Shown here: piece after piece, positions 37,401 to 45,536 of the stretch
Position numbering within the stretch: position 1 is the first letter of the stretch
How the letters are laid out: every line of letters begins with the position of its first letter
Assembly (NCBI RefSeq): GCF_015221875.1
Contig: NZ_JACYGY010000001.1
Location: forward strand, 4,628,501-4,692,500
DNA length: 64,000 bases
Source: Dyadobacter subterraneus
GTDB lineage: Bacteria > Bacteroidota > Bacteroidia > Cytophagales > Spirosomataceae
Direction of reading: 5' to 3'
The notes under the pieces: model-generated
Databases searched by the model: none
Seen by the model: only the letters and a program-made list of their open reading frames with translations
What the model was told of the DNA's origin: nothing
Position numbers and translations under genes: made by a program

Positions 37401-38342
37401 GAAGACGGGAAAATTGGCCGGTTTCATAAAGGCGCATTTCACCTGGCTCAGGAATTAAATCTTGATATCCAGCCGATACTAATTCATGGTGCTTCTGATG
37501 TTTTGCCAAAAGGTGATTTTCTGATTCGTCCCGGTGCTTTGAATGTGCGGGTTTTGCCGCGATTAACTTATAGTGACCCGAAATGGGGAGAAAGTCTTCG
37601 TGATAAGACCAAAAATATCTCGGCTCATTTCAAATCAGAATTTGAGTTGTATAAGGATGAAATGGAAGATACCAGCTATCTCAAACATAAAATTTTCACA
37701 AACTACGTTTTCAAAGGCCCGGTTCTGGAATGGTATTTCAAAACAAAATGGAATCTGGAAGCGAAAAATTATACGTACTACAACGAATTAATTGGAGACC
37801 GGAAAAACATTCTGGATGTCGGCTGCGGTTACGGTTATCTTTCGTTTTATCTTCATTATAAAAACGAACACCGGTTAATAACAGGTGTTGATTATGATGA
37901 AGACAAAATTTTAATTGCCCGGAATAGTTATAATAAAACCGAAAATCTGCAATTCAGATTTGAGAATATTATGGCTACTGATATGGCAAAACAGGATATA
38001 ATATTTTTAAATGATATACTTCATTATCTTTCAGAAGAAAATCAGCAGATAATCCTAAACCGTTGTGCAACCGCGCTGAATCCCGGTGGAATTTTATTTA
38101 TCCGCGACGGCATTACAGATCTGAAAGAAAAACATAAAAACACAGAAAGAACCGAAGCATTATCAACTGGCCTGTTTTCTTTTAATAAAAAAGATAGCGA
38201 ATTTCACTTTTTCTCCTCCTCTGATATAAGAATATTTGCAGAAAAAAATTACCTGAATTTTGAAATGCAGGAACATTCAAAAAACACCTCCAACGTATTG
38301 ATTATCCTGAGAAAGCAACCACAAACATCTGAGACAGAATAA
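34488..38342 (+). CDS. MMPL-type exporter fused to PlsC acyltransferase and SAM methyltransferase
   Basis: A 1284-residue three-part protein. Residues 1-830 are an RND/MMPL permease: TM1 at about 18-36, five TM segments at 270-410, another near 435, and five at 660-810, with two large periplasmic loops. Residues about 840-1070 are a PlsC acyltransferase with NHTSFLD (His899, Asp904) and FPEGTRS near 965. Residues about 1100-1275 are a class I methyltransferase with DVGCGYGYLS near 1110. The fusion could acylate a carrier, methylate it, and pump the lipid-linked pigment across the inner membrane. It is the first gene of the rightward operon and is divergent from the ammonia-lyase gene. Confidence 0.85.
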   Translation: MIGDLLLRLNTLLSRNKTAFFLSLLAIIAVLGFGISRLKITESIFSTLPKGKTFEEFNRLVENKSIINQIVFSINIKEETDTEDAKTLAENFASDLEKNTKEYIKNIQAVRPNIQQDVYDYTFARFPELIDSSYYQHIANKTKVDSIKISVSNSYKQLLAPGGTFLRQFILNDPLGVSGKYFRDLNAINNSNGMTVDDGLMFSKDRKQIIVMAGTNYDSGNSAKNIELYNRVETFKASWGKQHPDNQFSYFGTFEIAAQNAIQVKHDSYTTMIIALSAILLIMILYYRKILIPFYIVLPAIFGGVFALGIIGFFRPEISGISLATGAVLFGILLDYSFHFFTHLRHTGSVKIAVKEVSVPLLTGSLTTILAFSALHFANSVVLQDFGLFASLSLSGAAFFTLIGLPVILQAFNFDYKNIPGEIKFFNFPKIPAKFRSGILFLVAILTVVFLYYSQFTEFDSSFENLSIHSADLKEKEQLLTGINPENEKRIYVFSMDKNKEKAEELNYQVFQKLTALKANKKINGFVSSGSFLIPEKLKKERQTRWTNFWNGEKKAKTFSAIDQSASQNGFNGAAFDNFKTWVSRENENPVDEKELFSELGLNNLIESNPGKTTLITTIVANQNQLSTVKTELRRIQGVEIFDRGELAAELLTMVKDDFNYILIISASIVFLTLLIVYGRFELTILSFMPMVISWIWILGIAALLGIKFNFVNVVITTFIFGLGDDFSIFVTEGLLSKYKYGKDTLRSYQSAIVLSAFTTIVGTGVLIFAQHPAIHSIALISVLGIVCILFVSFIVQPVVFNFFVENRIKRKKAPVTMLPFILSITSFTYFLSGCLFLHSKLVLIILLPISKLRKKRMINNSLAFFAKTVIYSGPHVKKNFSGTEHMDISKPVIYIANHTSFLDILLAIMINPKIVMMVKGWVYNSPFFGPIIRFAGYIYTEAGPEENIARMRKLIEEGYSILVFPEGTRSEDGKIGRFHKGAFHLAQELNLDIQPILIHGASDVLPKGDFLIRPGALNVRVLPRLTYSDPKWGESLRDKTKNISAHFKSEFELYKDEMEDTSYLKHKIFTNYVFKGPVLEWYFKTKWNLEAKNYTYYNELIGDRKNILDVGCGYGYLSFYLHYKNEHRLITGVDYDEDKILIARNSYNKTENLQFRFENIMATDMAKQDIIFLNDILHYLSEENQQIILNRCATALNPGGILFIRDGITDLKEKHKNTERTEALSTGLFSFNKKDSEFHFFSSSDIRIFAEKNYLNFEMQEHSKNTSNVLIILRKQPQTSETE

Positions 38343-38416
38343 TTTTCATCAATTATGATTTGTCGGATCTAGCCGTTCAATCAAAAAAAGAAGAAATAAC
38401 AAAATATTTATAAATC

Positions 38417-38448
38417 TTGCCGGCTTTTCCGGCTGGATAATATATTTG
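38417..38448 (+). promoter_or_regulatory. Bacteroidetes-type promoter before the CrtI-like gene
   Basis: TTG at 38417-38419, 21 bases, then TATATTTG at 38441-38448, 15 bases before the ATG. A small inverted repeat, GCCGG-N5-CCGGC, fills the spacer and could be an operator. Confidence 0.55.
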
Positions 38449-38462
38449 AAACCATCATTTAC

Positions 38463-39992
38463 ATGCAGCAAGCGTCTGAAAAGGAGTATGATTTTGTAAT
38501 CGTTGGCAGTGGATTAGGAGGGTTGGTGTGTGCATACATTCTGGCTTCGGAAGGCCATAGCGTGATTGTTCTTGAAAAAAACCATCAAATCGGCGGCCTT
38601 CTTCAGGTATACAGCCGGGACAAAACCATCTTTGATACGGGCGTTCATTATGTGGGAAGTCTGGATAAAGGAGAAAATCTTTATCAGTTTTTCAAATATT
38701 TCGGTATTCTGGATAAAATGAAGCTCAAACGAATGGATGAAGAAAAGTTTGATGTCATTCGTTTTGATGATGGATCCGAATATTTTTATGGACAAGGATA
38801 TGATCAGTTCAAGAAAAACATGTTTGGATATTTTCCGGACGAAAAAGATGTAATTGAAACCTATTGTGCCAAAATAAAAGAAACCTGCGCCAAATTTCCA
38901 TTGTATAATTTGACCGCCACGGGGCCAAATTACCAGATGGACAGTGACATGATGGAGCTCAATGCCTATGATTATATTTCCTCACTTACTACGAATGAGA
39001 GATTGAGAAATGTGTTGGCAGGTACAAATCTGCTGTATGCAGGTGTAAAGGAAATGACTCCTTTTTATGTTCACGCACTTATACTAAATAGTTACTTATC
39101 AGGATCTTACAAATTTATAAACGGTGGCTCTCAAATAGCGATCCAGCTGAGCCGTGGAATCAGAAGCTTTGGAGGAGAGATCTTAAAAAGAAAAAAAGTT
39201 GTTGGTGCGCAGTATAATGATGCGGGACAAATTACCGGAGTAGTTACTGAAAACGGAGAAATTTTTAGAGGGAAAGAATTTATTTCTAACATACATCCGG
39301 CTGTTACCATTGATATTTTTGGAGAAAACCGGTTTCTTCCGGTTTATAGAAACCGGATTCGTTCGCTGAGAAACAGCATTTCAACCTTTATTGTACACCT
39401 TACTTTCCAGGAAAATTCTTTTGAATATCTGAATTACAATATTTACCAGCATCATAATGAGGATGTCTGGAGTGGTATCGAATATGATCAGGAAACATGG
39501 CCGCAGACTTATTTTGTTTGCACACCATTCATTTCAAAAAACGAAAAATATGCAGAATCCATGTCGATCATGACTTACATGAAAAGTGAGGAGATTGAGG
39601 AATGGAGCCATAGTTTGCGAACAGTATCGGAACCGAGTGAACGTGACGAGTCGTATCTGCGCTTTAAAAAACATAAGGAAGAACAAATAATGGTGAGGGT
39701 AAGGCAGCTTTTCCCTGGTATTGATGAGAAAATACGGTCGGTCCATAGCACTTCTCCGCTTACTTTTCGTGATTATATCGGGAATAAAGATGGCTCACTA
39801 TATGGTGTTTTACAAAATTCCGCCTCTCCTACCCGAACTCAGATCAATACAAAAACAAGAATCCCGAATTTGCATTTAACGGGCCAAAATATTGCCATGC
39901 ACGGCATTTTGGGCGTGACTGCCAGTGCATTTGTTACCTGCTTTTCATTTGTAGATAAAGATAAACTTATTCAAAAAGTCAAAGATGCGTGA
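38463..39992 (+). CDS. CrtI/retinol-saturase-like FAD oxidoreductase, pigment locus
   Basis: A 509-residue flavoprotein with an N-terminal dinucleotide motif (FVIVGSGLGGLVCAYILASEGH), an EKN-type acidic strand end and the GGLLQVY loop of phytoene desaturase-type proteins. The C-terminal LTGQNIAMHGILGV segment completes the FAD site. It could desaturate, isomerise or saturate the conjugated chain. It overlaps the halogenase-like gene by 8 bases and has a promoter of its own. Confidence 0.85.
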   Translation: MQQASEKEYDFVIVGSGLGGLVCAYILASEGHSVIVLEKNHQIGGLLQVYSRDKTIFDTGVHYVGSLDKGENLYQFFKYFGILDKMKLKRMDEEKFDVIRFDDGSEYFYGQGYDQFKKNMFGYFPDEKDVIETYCAKIKETCAKFPLYNLTATGPNYQMDSDMMELNAYDYISSLTTNERLRNVLAGTNLLYAGVKEMTPFYVHALILNSYLSGSYKFINGGSQIAIQLSRGIRSFGGEILKRKKVVGAQYNDAGQITGVVTENGEIFRGKEFISNIHPAVTIDIFGENRFLPVYRNRIRSLRNSISTFIVHLTFQENSFEYLNYNIYQHHNEDVWSGIEYDQETWPQTYFVCTPFISKNEKYAESMSIMTYMKSEEIEEWSHSLRTVSEPSERDESYLRFKKHKEEQIMVRVRQLFPGIDEKIRSVHSTSPLTFRDYIGNKDGSLYGVLQNSASPTRTQINTKTRIPNLHLTGQNIAMHGILGVTASAFVTCFSFVDKDKLIQKVKDA

Positions 39993-41235
39993 TCATGCAA
40001 AGGTTGATGTAGTGGTTATCGGAGCCGGGCCTGCCGGTACTGTTGCTGCATCATATTTAAAAAAACAGGGATATGATGTTACTATTTTAGAAAAAGAAAA
40101 ATTCCCCCGTTTTCAAATTGGCGAAAGCCTGCTTCCATGCTGCATGGAACATCTGGACCAGTCGGGATTATTGGAGGCCGTTGTTCCAAAAAATTTCCAG
40201 AAAAAGACCGGAGCTGCATTTATGCGTGGGGAAAATCGTTGTGAATTTTTCTTTTCGGAGCAATTTACAAAAGGCTGGACATGGACCTGGCAGGTAAAAC
40301 GGGCAGATTTTGACATGACACTGGCCGAAGCAACAAGGGCAAAAGGTGTTGATGTAAATTTTGAGTGTGAAGTTTTAAATGTCACATGTAGTAAAGACAA
40401 ACAAATTGTTGATTATAAGGATATTGATGGAAATAAGTTTACGATTGAAGCCAAATTTATCATTGATTCAAGTGGATACGGCCGTGTTTTACCCAAACTT
40501 TTTGATTTGAGTAAACCGTCAGCTTTTTCTCCGCGCGGCGCCATTTTCTCTCATTTGGAAGATAAAAACCGTACGGAAAAAGCTAGTAATAATATCTTCG
40601 TCCACTCTTTTGACGATAACAAATCGTGGATTTGGGCTATACCATTTTCCGATGGTTCAACTTCGGTTGGTGTAGTTGGAAACAGAGAAAAAATTGAAGA
40701 AATGGCTGAAAATGACGGAGAAAAATATAAAAATTTCATCCGCGAATTTGAAGATCTGAACGGCCGTTTTAAAAATGCAGAGCTAAAATGGGAGCCAAAA
40801 CATATTCTTGGATACTCGGTCGGCGTGAAACAAATGCATGGCGAAGGATTTGTGTTGTCAGGAAATAGCACAGAATTCCTTGATCCTATATTTTCATCCG
40901 GTGTTACTTTTGCCACTGCTTCAGGTCTTCTTTCTGCAAAAATGACGCACAAACATTTACAAGGTGAAACTGTTGATTGGAAAACGGAATATGAAGATGT
41001 TGTGCAGGGAGGAATTAACGTTTTCAGAAGTTACGTTACTGGTTGGTACAGCGGCGATTTCCAAACGATTGTTTTTGCACAAAGCGTTAATGAAGATATT
41101 AAAAAGCAAATATGCTCTGTATTAGCAGGTTACGTCTGGGATCAATCAAACCCTTTTGTCAAAAAGCATGATACCATTTTACCAACGCTGGCCAAAGTAA
41201 TTAAAATGAAGGAAAATCCCAAAATCAATTTGTGA
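39985..41235 (+). CDS. Flavin-dependent halogenase-like oxidoreductase
   Basis: A 416-residue flavoprotein. The FAD motif is GAGPAGTVAASYL (residues 13-25), followed by GESLLP (46-51). WIWAIP (215-220) is the WxWxIP fingerprint of FADH2-dependent halogenases and is not expected in ordinary monooxygenases. Lys74 in KKTGAAF is a candidate for the lysine that forms the chloramine. Chlorinated flexirubins are known from Bacteroidetes, so chlorinating the phenol ring of the pigment is a reasonable role. Geranylgeranyl-reductase-type enzymes are the main alternative. A flavin reductase partner is not seen nearby. Confidence 0.75.
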   Translation: MRDHAKVDVVVIGAGPAGTVAASYLKKQGYDVTILEKEKFPRFQIGESLLPCCMEHLDQSGLLEAVVPKNFQKKTGAAFMRGENRCEFFFSEQFTKGWTWTWQVKRADFDMTLAEATRAKGVDVNFECEVLNVTCSKDKQIVDYKDIDGNKFTIEAKFIIDSSGYGRVLPKLFDLSKPSAFSPRGAIFSHLEDKNRTEKASNNIFVHSFDDNKSWIWAIPFSDGSTSVGVVGNREKIEEMAENDGEKYKNFIREFEDLNGRFKNAELKWEPKHILGYSVGVKQMHGEGFVLSGNSTEFLDPIFSSGVTFATASGLLSAKMTHKHLQGETVDWKTEYEDVVQGGINVFRSYVTGWYSGDFQTIVFAQSVNEDIKKQICSVLAGYVWDQSNPFVKKHDTILPTLAKVIKMKENPKINL

Positions 41236-41260
41236 TAATTTATTTCAAAAGATAAAATAT

Positions 41261-41306
41261 AAAAATGCTTCCTGGCACAGATATCTCTGTTTTAGAAAGC
41301 ATTTTT
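41261..41306. terminator. Bidirectional terminator with branched loop
   Basis: AAAAATGCTT (41261-41270) pairs with AAGCATTTTT (41297-41306), and the loop contains an inner ACAGA/TCTGT stem. It lies between the converging halogenase-like and KS-like genes. Confidence 0.8.
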
Positions 41307-41316
41307 CTTTTATCCA

Positions 41317-42366
41317 TTATAGACCTGACATCAAGATAAATCCATTCTGTACGCCTTTATGGTGATTATAAAGCAGAATTTTCTTCGATTTCTGATCTGA
41401 ATTTTTTGTCAACAAAGTCTCATTGGGCATATTCTTGCCTGCTAAAATATGAGCGCCCATCCATACCCCAAAGGCAACAGCAGTTGGAAAATCGCCGATC
41501 AGGTTTTTGTAATTATAGACTGTGCTTTCAGGAAAAAATGTCTCACGCAGCCAATTATACCAATGATCACTTCGGCTATCTCCGTTATATCCCAAAATCA
41601 ACGTGTCAATTTCTGACAAATCAATCTTATTTCTTTTTAAAAAATAGATAAGCTTCTCTGAAATCCTTTTTTCGTCTGCAAAATTAATCTGCTCAACGTC
41701 AACAATTTCCGCAATAGAATTATCCGATTTTTCAGCTTCTGCAACAAACATGACAGCAGCTTCTCCGCAAACCGTTCCAGCTGTAGCTGAGTTTAAAAGC
41801 GTTTCAGATGTTGTTTCTTCTTTTTTCCAGGATCCGGCAAGCTGGTCTATATTATAGTTGTAATCAGAAATTTCCTCGATACTTCCAAGCAGCAAAGACT
41901 GCGCTTTTCCTTCCCCGAAAAGTAGAAAAGCATCCATCAAAACGCCTTCAAAAGCCAGACCTTTATTGACGTGCGTGGCATTATAACCCGTATTTTTACT
42001 CATCAACGCCAGGTTTCCAGCCACGGCATTGGGAGTACTCTGGACAAAATTGGTAGGTGTTAAAGTTCCTTCGTTATAGTCAACAATCTGATTCAGAAAT
42101 TTAAGACAATCATCCAGGCCACCATTCGCAGTTCCCAGAATAATACCATCCAGATCAGGATTTTTTTGAATTAACGGAAGTCCCGCGCCAACACCAATGC
42201 GCACCGCTTTTCCCATTCTTCTCAGCAAACCTGCGGGAATTAAATTTCCATAGGCTGGCTCCAAAGCCACATATCTGTTTCCCCTATTTACTTTGAGCTC
42301 TCCTTCAAAGAAAGTCTCCTCATAAGTTGGTTGCGCTGAAATGCAGGATAAATCTTTTATAAACAT
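41317..42366 (-). CDS. Degenerate ketosynthase, paralogue of the 24279 protein
   Basis: A 349-residue thiolase-fold protein that shares its layout and several stretches with the protein at 24279 (PAGLLRRMGKAVRI versus DAGLLRRMSKILRI; PTNFVQSTPNAVAGNLAL versus PTSFIQSTHNTIAGQISL). At the nucleophile position it reads GLAFEGVLMDA, again without Cys. It is therefore probably a second chain-length-factor-like subunit. It follows glpD by 26 bases on the same strand, though it is at the edge of the pigment locus. Confidence 0.78.
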   Translation of the reverse strand: MFIKDLSCISAQPTYEETFFEGELKVNRGNRYVALEPAYGNLIPAGLLRRMGKAVRIGVGAGLPLIQKNPDLDGIILGTANGGLDDCLKFLNQIVDYNEGTLTPTNFVQSTPNAVAGNLALMSKNTGYNATHVNKGLAFEGVLMDAFLLFGEGKAQSLLLGSIEEISDYNYNIDQLAGSWKKEETTSETLLNSATAGTVCGEAAVMFVAEAEKSDNSIAEIVDVEQINFADEKRISEKLIYFLKRNKIDLSEIDTLILGYNGDSRSDHWYNWLRETFFPESTVYNYKNLIGDFPTAVAFGVWMGAHILAGKNMPNETLLTKNSDQKSKKILLYNHHKGVQNGFILMSGL

Positions 42367-42392
42367 GTTATGAATTTCACTAAATCAGCCTG

Positions 42393-44039
42393 TTATACAA
42401 CCACCGTCCCTGCGGCATTGGCCATGAATTGTTTTATTTCCTGGCTGTATTCCTGAATATATTTTTCTTTAAGAATCCGACTCCAACTCAGCTCCTCACC
42501 CATCAGGTCCGCTACCACCGGCAAACACCTTAATGTTGCCTGCCAATCCGTAATTTCCATACGGATTCTTCTAGCTAAAATATCCCGTGGCGTAATGGCC
42601 ATTTCATTTCTTACACTGTAAATTATCTCTGCTGTGATGTAAGGATAATTCGAGTCCAGTTTTTCTTTTAGCGCAGGGTTGGCGGTAACAAGTTTTCCAA
42701 TTTCATTCGCTCTCGAACCGTACTTACTTACCAGATGCTTGCTTACATCTTCTGCCAAACCAAAATCCTTAACAAGAAATTTCCAAGAATTGTAATCAAA
42801 ATTCGCGCCACCGGTCAGTAAATGATTTGCAGTTTTGCAATCATTGTTTTGTTCAAAAATAATGTCTGCCTGATCGATGGTATCCTTTGCCATCAAACGG
42901 TATGTCGTCCACTTTCCTCCTAACAAACTGACAAGGCCTGAAACAGAATCTATTTCAATTTCGTGGTCCCTTAATAATGTTTTAGTCGACTTATTTGGAT
43001 CGGCTGAAAGAAGCGGACGTAAACCTCCGTAACCGGCTTTTATTTTCGAGATATCAATTGCTTTATCCAGATAAGGATTTAAAGTACTGACCAGATAATC
43101 AACTTCCTTTTTATTTAAAGTTGACTCATTTATAACATCATCCGAATCCGTGTCCGTTGTTCCTAGCAACATAGAGCCTTCAAAAGGAATAGCGAAAACC
43201 ACGCGCCCATCCGGCGTTTTCGGAATCAACATGGCATGTTCGCTATTCAAAACTTCGTAAGGAAGTACCACGTGAACCCCTTTACTTGGTCTTATCCGAC
43301 TTGGTAAAGAGCTATTTGCAAAATGCCTGATTTTATCAGAAAATGGCCCGGTACAGTTGATTATAATTTTTGTATTGATTGTAAACTCTTCCTCAGTTTG
43401 GGTATCCCGAACCTTCACGCCGGTTAATTTCCCATCCGCAGTTTTTTCAAACCCGTTAACTTGTATATAATTGGCGACCGCAGCTCCTGCTTCCGAGGCA
43501 GAAGTTGAAAGAGCCAGACAATAACGTGCATCATCAAGCTGGCCATCATAATACATGACAGCACTGTGTAATTTACTTCTGTTGAGTGTTGGAATTTTCG
43601 TCAGGACCTCCTCTTTTTTCAGCCATTTACTTTTTGGCAGCGAATCATTTGTAGCGAACCAATCGTACATTCTCAATCCAATACTAAAATAAAGCCCTTC
43701 AATCCAGGAACTTACCGGCGTCATTAAAGCCAGTGGTCTTGCCAGGTGAGGTGCGTTATTAAGTACAATATGTCTTTCTTCAAGTCCATGACGAACCTGT
43801 TTCAACTGGGCAAAATCAAGGTTTTTGAAAGCTTGTTCCAGATAGCGGACGCCGCCATGAATCAGTTTCGTAGAGCGCGAAGATGTTTCGGAAGCAAAAT
43901 CCTTCCTGTCAATTAAAGCAACTTTATAACCTCTCAAAACAGCATCCAGTGCACAACCTGCTCCACTTGCGCCGGCTCCAATAATACAAATATCAAAATG
44001 CTCATTTTTTAATCTAAGGAGTGACTCGTTACGATTCAT
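42393..44039 (-). CDS. glpD: Aerobic glycerol-3-phosphate dehydrogenase
   Basis: A 548-residue FAD enzyme with DICIIGAGASGAGCALDAVLRG at the N-terminus, the ETSSRSTKLIHGGVRYLEQ block that binds substrate and FAD phosphate, and a C-terminal DUF-like domain found in GlpD. It oxidises glycerol-3-phosphate to dihydroxyacetone phosphate and feeds electrons to quinone at the inner membrane. TACTTTTG at 44085-44078 on this strand could be the -7 element. The next gene is KS-like, which may couple lipid backbone supply to pigment-lipid formation, but this may also be chance. Confidence 0.93.
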   Translation of the reverse strand: MNRNESLLRLKNEHFDICIIGAGASGAGCALDAVLRGYKVALIDRKDFASETSSRSTKLIHGGVRYLEQAFKNLDFAQLKQVRHGLEERHIVLNNAPHLARPLALMTPVSSWIEGLYFSIGLRMYDWFATNDSLPKSKWLKKEEVLTKIPTLNRSKLHSAVMYYDGQLDDARYCLALSTSASEAGAAVANYIQVNGFEKTADGKLTGVKVRDTQTEEEFTINTKIIINCTGPFSDKIRHFANSSLPSRIRPSKGVHVVLPYEVLNSEHAMLIPKTPDGRVVFAIPFEGSMLLGTTDTDSDDVINESTLNKKEVDYLVSTLNPYLDKAIDISKIKAGYGGLRPLLSADPNKSTKTLLRDHEIEIDSVSGLVSLLGGKWTTYRLMAKDTIDQADIIFEQNNDCKTANHLLTGGANFDYNSWKFLVKDFGLAEDVSKHLVSKYGSRANEIGKLVTANPALKEKLDSNYPYITAEIIYSVRNEMAITPRDILARRIRMEITDWQATLRCLPVVADLMGEELSWSRILKEKYIQEYSQEIKQFMANAAGTVVV

Positions 44040-44173
44040 GCAAAGCGGGTATAATATTTGTACCTATTAGTAAGATACAAAAGTACAAAGTTGAACATTG
44101 TTATCGCATTAAATAATTTATAAAATAAATTCTATCGATGAGGTGACGTCTTTGCTATTTTTCCGTCTGAGAG

Positions 44174-44203
44174 TTGTTGTATTTCAAAAATACAGTAGCT
44201 TTG
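44174..44203 (+). promoter_or_regulatory. Consensus promoter of the BON-LysM gene
   Basis: TTG at 44174-44176, 19 bases, TAGCTTTG at 44196-44203: a full match to the Bacteroidetes -33/-7 consensus, about 46 bases before the start codon. Confidence 0.65.
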
Positions 44204-44249
44204 AACTCAATAGTTAAACTTTTTTTACACACAAAAAACAAATATTACC

Positions 44250-44708
44250 ATGGGACTAATGTCTTTTTTTCAGGGAGTAGGAGAAAAAATTTTCCACAAG
44301 GAAGCAGCAGCAGCTCCAACACCGGAGACAGAACCACTTCGTGCCAGTGCTCTTTTGGCTCACGTAAAGCAACTTGGATTGGCATATAATTCCCTGTCGG
44401 TAAAAACTTCAACCGATACTGTAACCATCGAAGGTGAAGTTGCCAAACAGGAAGACGCAGAAAAAATCGCTCTTGCAGTTGGTAATGTGGAAGGAGTTAA
44501 GATCGTAGATAACCGCCTGAAGGTTGCTACACCAGCCCCGGAAGCTACTTATCATACAGTTGTAAAAGGAGATACGCTTTCTCTGATCGCGAAAGCGGTT
44601 TATGGAGATATGATGAAATATCCGATTATTTTTGAGGCGAATAAGCCAATGTTGACACATCCGGATAAAATTTATCCAGGTCAGGTATTAAGAATTCCGG
44701 CATTGTAA
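44250..44708 (+). CDS. BON-LysM peptidoglycan-associated protein (Kbp/YgaU-like)
   Basis: A 152-residue protein: a short N-terminal region, a BON domain (about 35-90) and a C-terminal LysM domain (about 100-150, HTVVKGDTLSLIAKAVYGD and PDKIYPGQVLRIP). This is the layout of E. coli Kbp (YgaU), a potassium-binding cytoplasmic protein induced by salt stress. No signal peptide is seen. It has its own promoter and terminator. Confidence 0.88.
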   Translation: MGLMSFFQGVGEKIFHKEAAAAPTPETEPLRASALLAHVKQLGLAYNSLSVKTSTDTVTIEGEVAKQEDAEKIALAVGNVEGVKIVDNRLKVATPAPEATYHTVVKGDTLSLIAKAVYGDMMKYPIIFEANKPMLTHPDKIYPGQVLRIPAL

Positions 44709-44760
44709 TAGCCATCAGCTTTCGGCAGTCGGCTTTCAGATTTTGAAAACAGACAAATAA

Positions 44761-44792
44761 AAAAATGACAACTCTTTCGGGTTGTCATTTTT
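44761..44792. terminator. Bidirectional terminator
   Basis: A 12-bp stem (44761-44772 with 44781-44792) flanked by A5 and a run of T's, between the converging BON-LysM gene and rplI. Confidence 0.9.
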
Positions 44793-44814
44793 TTTTTTCG
44801 AAGAAGACTGATAA

Positions 44815-45261
44815 TTAATCTTCTGCTGCGATTACGTTCAAAGTTACTTTGTGTTTCACTTCTTTGTGTAGATCGATAAGTGCTGAGTAAGTACCAACAG
44901 ATTTTACGTCATCAACAGTAATTTTCTTACGGTCGATATCAAAACCTTTTGATTTAAGTACGTCTGCAACCTGAGTGTTGGTAACACGTCCGAAAATACG
45001 GCCGCTTTCTCCAACAACAGTGCGAATGTCAATTGTCAAATCGCCGATTGCAGCTGCGATGTCTTCTGCATCTTTCTTAAGCTTTTCAGCTTTGTGAGAC
45101 GCCTGACGTACGTTTTCTGCAACGATTTTACGATTAGAGTCATTAGCCAATAAGGCAAAACCCTGCGGAATAAGGTAGTTACGACCGAAACCCGCTTTTA
45201 CATTCACGATGTCGTTCTTATAACCTACTCCGGCAATATCAGTTATTAGTATGATTTCCAT
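44815..45261 (-). CDS. rplI: 50S ribosomal protein L9
   Basis: A 148-residue L9: the N-terminal MEIILITDIAGVGYKNDIVNVKAGFGRNYLIPQG block, the long central helix and the C-terminal domain are all present. It binds 23S rRNA at the base of L1. It follows rpsR by 20 bases in the usual order rpsF-rpsR-rplI. Confidence 0.97.
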   Translation of the reverse strand: MEIILITDIAGVGYKNDIVNVKAGFGRNYLIPQGFALLANDSNRKIVAENVRQASHKAEKLKKDAEDIAAAIGDLTIDIRTVVGESGRIFGRVTNTQVADVLKSKGFDIDRKKITVDDVKSVGTYSALIDLHKEVKHKVTLNVIAAED

Positions 45262-45281
45262 TGTTAGTATCTCTTTCTATT

Positions 45282-45533
45282 TTATTTCAATTGATCAGCA
45301 ACAAATGGCAATAAAGCCAAGTGACGTGCTCTTTTAATTGCCTGAGATACTTTACGCTGGTATTTCAAGCTAGTACCTGTAAGACGACGTGGCAAGATCT
45401 TTCCCTGCTCATTTACAAGTTTCAACAAAAAGTCAGGATTCTTGTAATCAATGTACTTGATGCCTGCTTTCTTAAAGCGGCAATATTTTTTGCGGTTGAT
45501 GTTTTTTTCAACCGGTTCGTTTACGAGTGACAT
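45282..45533 (-). CDS. rpsR: 30S ribosomal protein S18
   Basis: An 83-residue S18 with the CRF-type motif [20 protein letters not shown] and [27 protein letters not shown]. It forms a heterodimer with S6 on the 30S platform. It starts 3 bases after rpsF, consistent with balanced synthesis of the two partners. Confidence 0.97.
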   Translation of the reverse strand: MSLVNEPVEKNINRKKYCRFKKAGIKYIDYKNPDFLLKLVNEQGKILPRRLTGTSLKYQRKVSQAIKRARHLALLPFVADQLK

Positions 45534-45536
45534 AGC

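Noticed and set aside
40551..40952. 133-codon open frame antisense to the halogenase-like gene
   Set aside because: It covers the WxWxIP region of a clear flavoenzyme; no signal or domain in the antisense product.
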